DNA from: Marsupella aquatica
Taxonomy: Eukaryota > Marchantiophyta
DNA length: 64,000 nt
Direction: 5' to 3'
Assembly: GCA_973895155.1 (NCBI GenBank)
Contig: OZ316891.1
Coordinates: 28,768,001-28,832,000, forward strand
The position numbers were made by a program, and so were the translations under genes. The notes below the pieces were generated by a model. It was not told the DNA's origin, did not search any database, and saw nothing but the letters and a program-made list of their open reading frames with translations. Below, one piece after another: positions 54,970 through 64,000 of this stretch. Within the stretch, counting starts at the first letter, position 1. Each line of letters begins with the position of its first letter.

Positions 54970-57900
54970 TCAATAAAGAACTTTATCATATACAACATTT
55001 TTGGTCAACCCTGCATGAAACTCCTCTGAATCTGGAAGCAAAACTTTAATACTTCTAAGTGATGTTGCTCTTGAGAATGCTACGTACAACTGGCCGTGAC
55101 TAAAAACAGGTTTTGAAAGTTGCAACCCTACATGTTCTAAAGTTTGACCTTGAGCCTTGTTGATGATCATTGCATATGTCACTCAATGGGAAACTGGACC
55201 CTACGTAATCTAAAAGAAAGTGATTCATCAGACATCAATGGAATGTTTGGGATGAATGTAATAGTTCCTGCATATTTTCCTGCAAGGACTCGTGCCTCAA
55301 TGACACGACGATTCATGGATCTCACAATGAGCCTTGTGCCAATACATAATCCAAGTGAGTGATCTATATTCCTTAGCAAGATTATAGGGCATCCAACTTT
55401 CAGTACCAGCTTGTGAGGTGGTAAACCACTCGATGTTAACGTATTCAAGAACTACGTAGGATAAAAATTCTCCCATTCTAGTCGATCCGAACGATCGACG
55501 CTTAAAAACTCCTTTGACTCCCTAGGAAGTCCTTCTAGAATGCAATTTCTGATTTTGAGCGCCTCATCATTGGTTGGTGCCAAGATAGTTCTCTCGCTTA
55601 AGAACTTATCATCCACGTTCAAAAGAGATGGGTAGATTGCACTAATCAAAGATTCCACATGTCCTCCCTCCACCACCATAGACTCCGAACATGTAATAAG
55701 GTTATTTGAAGGTCCTTGCTTTGGGAGTTTGTCATGCCCAATGCAAGAAGCCATTATGCAAATGTAAGATTGCCAAATTCAGGAGATGCCAAAGTGCTTC
55801 TTGCCCACATATTTTATGTTAGTTTGTACATTTGTGTACTACTCCAGATGTAGGATTTCTTCAAACACGACCCCACAATCTCCGGACGACTGGCCCTTGC
55901 CTTGACAGGAAATACTTGTTGAAAATCTCCTGCAAACACAACCGCAACTCCTCCAAAAATTTGGTCACAATTGATCTTGTATGTCACGTAGCATTCTATC
56001 CACCACCTCAACTCCATGTCGATGGATCATGGGTGCTTCATCCCATAAGATAAAGGTCGCCCTCCATAACAATCTACCAAGGTCAGATTATTTTTGAACA
56101 ACACACATTGACGTTGAGATCAATTTCAATGGAAGCTTGAATCGTGAGTGGGTAGTGTGCCCTCCATCTAACAAAAGACCTGCAATACTCGAGGAAGCCA
56201 CAACCAATGCCACATCTCCATCTGCATGCACTCTCCTCAATAATATATTCTCCACAAATGTTTTGCCCATCCCCCTTGGCCCATCAACAACAAATGTTCC
56301 TCCATCTCAAGCCCTCACCGCTGCAAGTATTATAGTGTAGGCTGCCCTTTGGCCGTCGTTTAACAACGGCTCCTGTTCTACAAGTTGTTGAAGAAATGTA
56401 TCAATAGCATGTCTCCTCCCATATCAAGTGATTCATGTTTTCTGGTTCTTCAAAAAATTGCATACTTGGAACCGGAAGACCAAACTCTAATAATATTTTA
56501 CCAATACTTTTGAAAGTCTCATTGATCAAATATAGGGCAAATCTCTGTTGTTGCTCCTCACTGGGATCCAAAAAACCCATTGAGCACAGACGATAGCAAC
56601 AATCATCGCTCAAATTGGATGCATGTTGGGTCCACAGGTCGCACGATTTAGCAACACTTTCGAATAACATGATTATGATAAATAGTTGTCGAAGTTGTGC
56701 ACCCGTCTGCATACTTGCCACTTCTTGAAGACATCTATCCCATTCTTCATCGTTCTCGTACAAACCCCGAGCAAGAGCCTTTGCCTGAAAAGTTGGGTAT
56801 ACAATGCCCTCAAAAGTCCTAAGGTCAAGGAATGATGTTGCACCTTTGACATGAAGTAGAAGTGCTCGCAAGTAGTATCGTTCCCCCACAGCAGGTGGTA
56901 CAAAATACATCCGTCCAATGCTAAACCCCCTTCTTTGAGGGGTCCATGCACGTATTGCCGGAATACATACACAGTCATGAGAAAAGTTTGTGTACAAGAT
57001 TTGGCTCGCATGTTTGTGCAAAGCGTTTGCTTTGAACAACCCAATTAGAGTTGTATCTCTATAAGTTTCTTGTCGGACCACATCAATGATCTCAGAATCT
57101 TCATGAAACATAATCGATTGTTCCCCCCACAATGCACCTGTAGCTGTTGCACCGAAGTACTACTCTCCGACATTTGAAACTGATTAATCTGCCATACTCC
57201 TTTTGCAACAGACACATACCTTGCATCCAAATGCTCTTTTATTTCATCACGTTGCTCTACCTCCACTATTGCTTTATCATGCCCTTTGTAGCAGTGCTTA
57301 TATAAGTACTTAATGGCTTTGACAGAACAACATATCTCCATGTTAATATGAGCATTCTATTTCATGCTCAAATATGGACTATGAGAAACAATCCACCCAT
57401 TATCAAACTTATCACCTATTACAATAAATCCACCTATTATCAAACGTGTGGTTGGGGTCCATGCGCCATGCATTTTGTTATAGTCTGAAATAATTGTGGA
57501 TACACCTGCACGTCCAGTATCATTGCAGAAACTAATTGATCAACCAACTCCATCGTGCGTATAACAATTGTCTTAAATCCAATCCCATCCACCGTGGGTT
57601 TATTGTAACATCTTAGATGCGTCCAAGGCATTCGTAGCACCCTCTCAATTGGTGGTGATGGCAATGGTTCTGGCCGATGCCCGTGCATTGCTCTTGCTTC
57701 ACAAAGCAATTGTCTCGCACTACTTGCACGGCCAGGCACTGCGGTAGGTCCCAAATTTGTCTCCTCACTCCCTCCCAATGATGTTGTTGATGGCCCTTGA
57801 ACAACCCTTGCTTCCCGTCGCAATTGTCTCCCACTAATGACCCTTGGTTCTTCTACTGCAGTTGGCACACATGGTGTGGGAACTACTATTGGAACCAAGG

Positions 57901-58072
57901 GCCCCACACTGGGCGAGACACTTTGTTGAGGTTCGGCATGGACCTGACGCACACCATTATCCACTTGCAACCGTCGTCGGGCGTATTGTTGGCAACACCT
58001 TGCATTTATTGTATTCTTGTTCTGAGCATATCGCTCGCGATTTGCCTTTGATCTCTTCCTCGGAGTTCTCAT
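54970..58072 (-). pseudogene. Broken Helitron Rep/PIF1-type helicase gene
   Basis: From 5' to 3' on the minus strand the fragments are as follows. A basic N-terminus (from 58072) leads into the segment just after the nuclease domain (KCMAHGP near 57450). Next is a linker with WIVSHSPYLSMK and KAIKYLYKHCYKGHD (57400-57230), with a stop inside it. Then come GRMYFVPPAVGERYYLR (about 56900), Walker A GPRGMGKT (56259-56282), Walker B-type DEAP (56031-56042), VFAGDFQQ (about 55930), VGCPIILLRN (about 55390), and AQGQT and YVAFSRATS (55150-55065). Frameshifts and stops separate most blocks. The HUH/tyrosine nuclease part, several hundred residues in full-length relatives, is absent. The gene cannot make a working transposase. 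Confidence 0.88.
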
Positions 58073-58539
58073 GTTTCCCCAAAAAGTCCAATCCCCTTAA
58101 TCATCTGCATCCATCCAACCCACAAAATGGATGATTATTTTTTTAAACCCAAAATCCTTCAAGCTTGACAGACCCCTAAGTATATTGATCCCCGATTGGG
58201 CCACACCATTGCAAGAGACTTGAGACTTTCATTGAGACCCAATATCCATCGAGGATACTACTTACTGGGACCCCTCATCTCACCCTCCCAACCTTCAAGG
58301 CGATCCATAATGTCTCTTTCCCCTATGGTACATCCTCTTACCTTGCATCGGCTCATGCAACCACACTAAAAGATATGCCATGTGATAAATCTACAAACCC
58401 CTTGTCATTTGAAAAAAGAGGTTCACAAAATGTATGTCACACACATATCTCAAGCTCTCGCTGGTCCCACTCCAGTGCCGTCCATGTTCCATTAGGGTCA
58501 CCCAAGAAAGTTAGAGAGGCTCCCAAAATCATTTGAGGG

Positions 58540-59450
58540 TGACACAATCACCCAGGGCGTCAGCAGAGGCAGCCCCCTGAAAGGAGTTGTCGGCGTCAGC
58601 TCACTTGGGAGGAGTCGTCAGCATCAGGCCCTGATGGGCAATGACACACAAGAGGGGTTTGGGGCGTCAAGGGCTTTGGGGTGTTGATGGGGGCCGGAGG
58701 GAGTCAAGGCGCAATAGGGTGTCAGGGCCTACCTGAGGGCCAGGGAGTCCAGGTGCGCCAGGGCCTCCTCAAGCGTGAGGGAGTCCACGTGTGTCAGAAG
58801 GATGCGTCCGGGCTTTGGAGCGCCTGATAGGACAGGCCCGAGTCCAGGCATACGTCAGGAGGGAGGCGTCATGGCTTCAGCCATGCGGGAATTGAGATCG
58901 AGGGCGCATGGGCGGGAGGAGGGAGGGCCTCATCACAGGCCCTGGTCCAGGTGCTCGTCAGGAGTCTGCATCAGGAGTCACGCGTCAAGAGCGAGGGAGT
59001 GAGGGAGGAGCAAGTTGGGAGGGAGCCAGGGAGAGAGAAGGGGAGGATCAAGGGGAGGGTGAGGGAGGCCCAAGGAGGCCTGAGTCCAGGCACACATCAG
59101 AGGTGCACGTCAGGAGGTGCGCATCAGAGGTTGCGTCAGGAGGCACGCATCAGAAGAGGGAGGAAGGGAGTGAGTGAGAGAGGGAGAGAGGGAGTAGCAG
59201 AGGGGAGGAGGGGAGGATAGAGGGGAGGGTGAGGGAGGGCCAAGGAGGCCTGAGTCCAGGAGTGCGTCAGAGGCGCGCATCAGAAGAGGGAGGGAGTAAG
59301 GGAGTGAGCAAGGGAGAAGGGAGGAGCCGAGGGGAGGGTGAGGGAGGTCCAAGGAGGCCTGAGTCCAGGCACACGTCAGGAGCAATTGGGACACAAATGA
59401 GCAAGTGAGGAGGGAGGAGCAAGTCAAGAGGGAGAAAGTCAATGCGAGGA
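58540..59450. repeat. GC-rich minisatellite in the 5' part of the Helitron
   Basis: Irregular repeats of GAGTCCAGGCACACGTCAGG, GGAGGGTGAGGGAGG, CCAAGGAGGCCTGAG and GCGCATCAGAAGAGGGAGG fill this stretch, with much higher GC than its flanks. Long frames on both strands are repeat by-products. It could be an expanded remnant of captured sequence, but no gene is recognised. Confidence 0.8.
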
Positions 59451-60606
59451 GTCTGGTTTTGCGGTTGAAAAAACACCTGGAGTGAATTGTCATGAGCAAG
59501 TATGACATGTCACGTTTTCAAGTGAGGTTTTGCCATTTTGGAGTAGACAAAACGCCTGGACCAAGGTGTGGGAGGCAAGTCCGACCTGTTAGATTTGTTT
59601 GCCAGGTTTTTTGTGGCATGACGCAAAGAGGGACTTGTCCTATGCTGCAATGACAAAACAGTCCTTTCAAACAATGGTCCAGGAACAATGAGTTTTTGTA
59701 TCCAACGGTGATGAAAATATGCATTGAGATTGGATGGCCTAAATTGAGTCCCGCCCATTCCTGATTTCGTAAGCAAACGATTCTCAAAACGCGTGGGATA
59801 GCATATTATAGTATTTAGATATCAAATGACAATCATGCATGCTTTTTGTCATGATTTTTATTTATATTAAAACATGAGCTCTTTGGCCCCACCATAATAT
59901 GTGCATAGAAAGAGGGACGTGCATAAAAAGACAAGACTATGATATATTATGTACAATGGTTTTTTATCATTTAACTTGAATAAGGAATATATTTTGGTGA
60001 CATTTTTATTGTACTCCCTAGCTATTCATGTTCAAAGAATGGGTAGTCTAGGCTAGTGTAACAAAATATATTTTCTATTCTCATTCTTGAAATATATTAA
60101 TGAAGTTAAAAAATAATCATTCATTCATGTATATGCACATCTTCTTGACATGCACAGATACTTTGGTGGGGCCCTGAGTCACGGTCTAGAAACTTCACTC
60201 TAGAAGCCTACACCCTCTCTAACTTGCCCTTGGCGCTTTATAAGTAAGATGCTCAATACTACTGCAACCTGCAAATCTAGGACAACAGCCAATACCCTTG
60301 AGTCTAAATTCAAGACTCAATGAGTAACCTTAGACTCAAAAATGAAGTAACACTTTTGGCAACAGTAGGGTGGCACTCCAGCAGTAAGAGCGTGTCCAAG
60401 CCAAGGTCCAAGCCAGGCCAGGAGATGAGTTGTCTCCCATACAACCTCCAAAAACCCCGATGACTATGATTGTTTTGGTTTTTTTGTGGAGCAATAGCTC
60501 CATCTGTACATGCATGGGAGGTCTAGGTATAAAACCAGGTATAGCAAAATCAGGGTTAGTACTCTAACTAAGTGCAAAAGGGCACCCCATGTCAAGGTTG
60601 GGAATA

Positions 60607-60980
60607 CTAGCTTTGATGCTTGAGCGTTGCTAAGGAGTTCATAGTTATTGGTTCCATCCTTGATCTTAATTGTGCCCTAGAGTCATGGTCCACTTCACCA
60701 TAGGCCAAAGGCTCTTATCATAGCTTTCCATTTGCCACCGTTCCACTCACTCCTTCCTTTATTTCTTAGCAAAACCACACCACTAATGTAGCGATGCACA
60801 TGACCCTCTTTTATGTTTACTAGCCTGAATGCTTGAGCTTTGCTCATAAATAGATGTTTATATCATCGTCTTTTTCCAGTTTCACCTATGTGACAAAGTC
60901 ACAGTCTATAGTCTTCACTATAACCATGGGCCCTAGTATCCCAGCCCGTATACTAGCTTTTGATTGGGCTTTGTTAGATA
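60607..60980 (-). mobile_element. Three tandem Helitron-like 3' ends
   Basis: On the minus strand, similar sequences end in CTAG at 60607, 60820 and 60953, each followed by a host T. The first two have AGCAACGCTCAAGCAT or GAGCAAAGCTCAAGCAT, then seven or so bases, then CTAG. These resemble the GTGCAACGCACGAGCAT end of the 54.4-kb Helitron. The third (ACAAAGCCCAATC) is more diverged. No 5' ends were found, so full elements cannot be drawn. Confidence 0.45.
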
Positions 60981-61811
60981 GATGATCAAGAATCATTCCC
61001 AGAAAACTCCAGAAATTTGCAAATTGGGTGTAATGCTAAGGGAGGGTGCAAATGAATATTTTTTGCAGGGGTATTTTCCATTTGCCTTCCTTTTCACCTG
61101 ACATACCTGTTTCTGAAAGTTGTACTGCTCTGCTCTAGCAGCCATATATTCCCAATGCATGACCTTTTTTTGTAAGAATAAGGTGGGCGTGGGTCCTGGA
61201 AAAGGGGACTGGGAAACAACTTAAGAGCAGATTATTAGGGCGTCTTAAAGTTCCAAAGTTCACAATTGTTACTTTTTGAATTGTCACAATTTTTTGTTCT
61301 TAACTGACACCCCTCAAGAAGCTTCATAGGCTAGCCTAAGGCTGGGCCAAGAAAACAAAAATAAAATTCACTTGAGGACAAGAATTAGTTACAAGATGCT
61401 ATCACCAAACCTGTTTGTGGTGTTGCTCAAGGATTGAGACACACTATTAGCACAGAGATTAGCACAATATTGATAACCCCTCGCCCACCCCTAGGTGAGA
61501 TTTACTCCATTTCCATTCTTTTTTGTCAAACTACATAGGTTGCCGGTATTTGTTGTTTAATTATTATGTTGTTGCCTTTTTTTCACCCCTGATTGAGTAA
61601 AGTAACTTTGGTTAATCAGCTTGCAATGATCCAACCTTCAACCTCCTGCCAATTTTAATCATTGGATTTTAATCATTGGATGATCATCACTGTCCTCAAA
61701 TTAACCCAACACCATCACCTACCCTCAACTAAAGGAGATAGGGTGGAGTGGCAATGGACCAGGAGAGGGTGGGAGGAAAGTAAAAGACCCAACTCAATGT
61801 AGAGAATTGGA

Positions 61812-61944
61812 GCCCAGAGAGACATGACTTTGTGGTAGTTCACTTGAGTAGAGACTAATAGATCTTGTGTTCAACTATTGTGGTTAACTCTTCCCTTTCT
61901 GTGGGGTTTCACAAATTTCCCCTTAAAAAAATAAAATAATAAAA
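61812..61944 (+). mobile_element. Short SINE with 16-bp target-site duplication
   Basis: A 133-bp insert is flanked by the exact direct repeat AATGTAGAGAATTGGA (61796-61811 and 61945-61960). It ends in an A-rich tail (CCTTAAAAAAATAAAATAAT). Its first half contains TTTGTGGTAGTTCAC and, about 30 bases later, TGTGTTCAACTAT, which fit poorly conserved pol III A and B boxes. Duplication, tail and length together support a retroposed SINE. The family is unknown. Confidence 0.75.
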
Positions 61945-62887
61945 AATGTAGAGAATTGGAAGAAGTGCCAAGGCCCAAATTGTATGTGGCAGCCCTGAGG
62001 AAAGAATCCCTTAGCACTCGCAAAATACTCAACATAAAGTGCATTTGGATTGGCAACACAATCTGCTTCCCTTCAAGTCTACTTTTGTTTTACTATGAGA
62101 TCAAAGGTTGGAGCCTTTCCAACCCTTGCCCTTGGGATTTCACAAATATAGCCGTCAGGCTTGGCACAAGACGGGATTCAGGCAGTAATTCTTGCTCACT
62201 CAAAGGCTGGCATATGCGAAGTTTAGGGTCGCATTCTTCAGGACCTGTACATGCGAGTTGGGCCTGAAAATTACTCACCCAAGATTCACTCTCTAGAAAC
62301 TTCTCTTTATACAGGGATCCACGTGTACTTTCCTACAAATTATTTATTAGTAAAGATGTAATAAATCTCAGCCACCCGTAATGACCTACCCTTGGCACCC
62401 TCGATCATTGATCCGAAGGTTTCAGGCCTCGATAGGCTTCACACTACACCACACTACTCGACTCATTCTGAGGGTTTATCAACAGAAGTCTCGACCCTTC
62501 ATTGGCCTCGAGAAGCAGAGGAGGCAGAGGACGTGACCTCGACCTGTGGACGACGAACTGGGCAGACATGGCGGCATCGATATGACGAGCGGATTTGACT
62601 GTTGGAATCACAGGTGCTGGAATTGCATTACCCCTTATTCTGTCTCGATCGAGGGAGAGACTGAGAAGACAATTCTGTTGCTCCGCTAGTGAGAGGCAGA
62701 GGTGGAGGAATTCCGTTAATGTGTTCAGCGCTACGAGAGAGTAAGAGGTGGATTGTGGTGAGTACTATGCTCTTTCGTGTGAAGGGAGTGGAGATGCAGA
62801 GTGCGGAAAACTGACGACAAGGAGTTGGAGGAGATTTTTGGAATGGGAGGAGGAGGACTGGGTTTAGGGTTTTGAGCATTGGCAGCA

Positions 62888-64000
62888 ATGGCGTCGCACA
62901 GGATGTCACTGACGAGGGCGGTTCGTTTCTTCTCGGTTGCTGGTAGGAGCGGCGTGTCGTCGTCATCATCAGGTTTGGCCTGCACCCCCCCGACCACGGT
63001 GCGAATCGCTCGCACTAACTTTTTCGGATGCACCCAAAGGTTGCAATGTGTTACCTTGCCTCCAAATAGGATATGGAATTCCAGCCGATTGCTAGGTGCC
63101 CAGGCAAGAATCAAGCGCAGGAAGGACCCCGCATTTGACAACGTCGTCCAGAGAGAGAAGAAGGTGAGGATTGTGAATAAGATCAAGGACATACTTGTCA
63201 AGCAGCCCAGCAGGTCGATGACGCTATTGCAGCTGGGAAAGTACCGGAAGAATTTTGGATTGACAGGAAAGAGGCGAGTGATCGCTCTCCTAAACAGGTA
63301 TCAGGCCGTGTTCGAGGTCTATGAGGAGGGCTGCAATGTATTGCATGTGCGCTTCACTGAGGAGGCTGAAGCTCAGTACGAAGAGGAGCTGAGGCTAAAA
63401 GCCAAGTTGGAGGTATTCCACGTAGAAAAGCTACGGAAATTGTTGATGATGTCCGTGGATAAGAGGCTTACAGTAGACAAAATTGCCCACATAAAAAATG
63501 ATTTGGGGTTACCTGAGGACTTCAGAACTACTCTCCTAACTAAATACCCCCAGTATTATAAGCTTGTTGAAACAGAGACTGGGCCTGCGTTAGAGCTTAC
63601 GTTTTGGGACCCGCTGTTGGCGGTTTCTGTTGCACAGAAAGCAGCAGCAGCAGAGGCTAGCAAAGTGGATGACAGAACTAGAATTATCATAGATGGAGAA
63701 GAAATTTTACCCACACAAGTTAGCAATCGAAGGCTGAATCTGCCGAAAGGCTTGAACCTTTCAAAGAAGGACAGAGTAGTTGCGTTGAAGTTCCAGCAGA
63801 TTCCCTACGTGTCACCGTATTCTGATACAACAGGTTTGGATCCCGCTTCCGTGCAAGCAGAGAAGAGAGCATGTGCCGCTGTGCATGAGCTCTTGAGCAT
63901 GACTTTGGAGAAGAAGACCCTGGTGGACCATCTCACCCACTTCAAAAAGGACTTCAAGTTTTCACAGAGAATCAGGGCTATGCTCATCCGCCATCCTGAA
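62888..64000 (+). CDS. PORR-domain organelle RNA-binding protein, truncated by window edge
   Basis: The family consists of plant proteins imported into chloroplasts or mitochondria, where they bind RNA and promote group II intron splicing (WTF1, RPD1 and relatives). The frame runs 371 codons from ATG 62888 to the right edge without a stop or intron. The N-terminus is rich in Arg, Ser and Thr with few acidic residues (MASHRMSLTRAVRFFSVAGR), as in transit peptides. From about residue 76 the PORR domain is visible: KDPAFDNVVQREKKVR, then KIKDIL, LLQLGKYRKNFGLTGKRRVI, YEEGCNVLHVRFTEEAEA, ITLTF-like LELTFWDP, and a repeated kinase-like-free helical unit (LRKLLMMS and LLSMTLEK, each followed by a KKDF or KNDLGLP segment). 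The organelle targeted cannot be told. Confidence 0.88.
   Translation, partial: MASHRMSLTRAVRFFSVAGRSGVSSSSSGLACTPPTTVRIARTNFFGCTQRLQCVTLPPNRIWNSSRLLGAQARIKRRKDPAFDNVVQREKKVRIVNKIKDILVKQPSRSMTLLQLGKYRKNFGLTGKRRVIALLNRYQAVFEVYEEGCNVLHVRFTEEAEAQYEEELRLKAKLEVFHVEKLRKLLMMSVDKRLTVDKIAHIKNDLGLPEDFRTTLLTKYPQYYKLVETETGPALELTFWDPLLAVSVAQKAAAAEASKVDDRTRIIIDGEEILPTQVSNRRLNLPKGLNLSKKDRVVALKFQQIPYVSPYSDTTGLDPASVQAEKRACAAVHELLSMTLEKKTLVDHLTHFKKDFKFSQRIRAMLIRHPE

Larger units (their letters stand above)
54389..59819 (-). mobile_element. Helitron rolling-circle transposon with both termini, helicase gene decayed
   Basis: On the minus strand the 5' end begins TCTAAATACTATAATATGC (59819 downwards), directly after a host A. 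The 3' end has the hairpin GTGCAACGCAC about 11 bases before a final CTAG (54392-54389), followed by a host T. TC start, CTAG end, subterminal hairpin, insertion between A and T and no target-site duplication are the standard Helitron marks. Its length is 5,431 bp. Contents from 5' to 3': a GC-rich minisatellite, a broken Rep/helicase gene, then a GATGTCG minisatellite next to the hairpin. The Rep endonuclease is missing, so it could move only with help from another copy. Confidence 0.88.
59820..62887. other. Intergenic region between the Helitron and the PORR gene
   Basis: It holds the inverted copy of the CTAGAGTTGG repeat (60162-60252), three Helitron-like 3' ends (60607-60980) and a short SINE (61812-61944). 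The last several hundred bases are the likely promoter and leader of the PORR gene. The 68-codon frame at 62392-62598 has no known resemblance. Confidence 0.5.

Noticed and set aside
58775-59220. Gly/Arg/Glu-rich frames on + in the Helitron
   Set aside because: They are translations of the GC-rich repeats in different frames, and none resembles a protein family.
62731-63201. 156-codon minus-strand frame over the PORR gene
   Set aside because: It lies antisense to the PORR coding frame, which has clear family motifs, and it has no resemblance of its own.

Overview
The window is nuclear DNA of a streptophyte, almost certainly a land plant. It carries spliced genes with GT-AG introns of about 100-1,000 bp, a plant-type CIPK kinase with a NAF motif, a PHD/double-chromodomain CHD remodeler resembling the plant CHR4 group, an intronless 309-residue PDX1, and a PORR-domain organelle RNA-binding protein. 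The species cannot be fixed from the sequence; nothing points to a particular bryophyte, lycophyte, fern or seed plant lineage.

Layout. 1-4,000: non-coding, short tandem duplications. About 4,000-19,196: a 16-exon CHD chromatin remodeler on +, preceded by a duplicated leader and an overlapping upstream ORF. 19,197-27,100: intergenic, filled with diverged repeats, a small satellite and a tRNA-derived SINE inserted in it. 28,047-about 34,280: a CBL-interacting protein kinase (CIPK) on +. 36,002-about 36,960: remnant of a Helitron-type element. 42,240-43,169: PDX1 on +, with a tandem duplication in its leader. 45,100-47,500: minisatellites and a second copy of a dispersed repeat. 50,419-53,856: a CIR1-like splicing-associated protein on -, with a 16-residue RS/acidic repeat tail and two introns that appear to start with GC. 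54,389-59,819: a Helitron with both ends readable, on -, carrying a decayed helicase gene that lacks the Rep nuclease. 59,820-62,887: intergenic, with three further Helitron-like ends and a short SINE with a target-site duplication. 62,888 to the right edge: a PORR protein, truncated by the window.

The genes are independent nuclear genes rather than a pathway cluster: chromatin remodelling (CHD), calcium signalling (CIPK), vitamin B6 synthesis (PDX1), RNA processing (CIR1-like) and organelle RNA metabolism (PORR). I see no clearly new multi-gene system. The more unusual items are the internal repeats in the CHD and CIR1-like proteins, the paired non-canonical splice donors, and the structure and decay history of the Helitron. 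Exon boundaries were set by hand from splice consensus, reading-frame continuity and family similarity, with no transcript data or database search.
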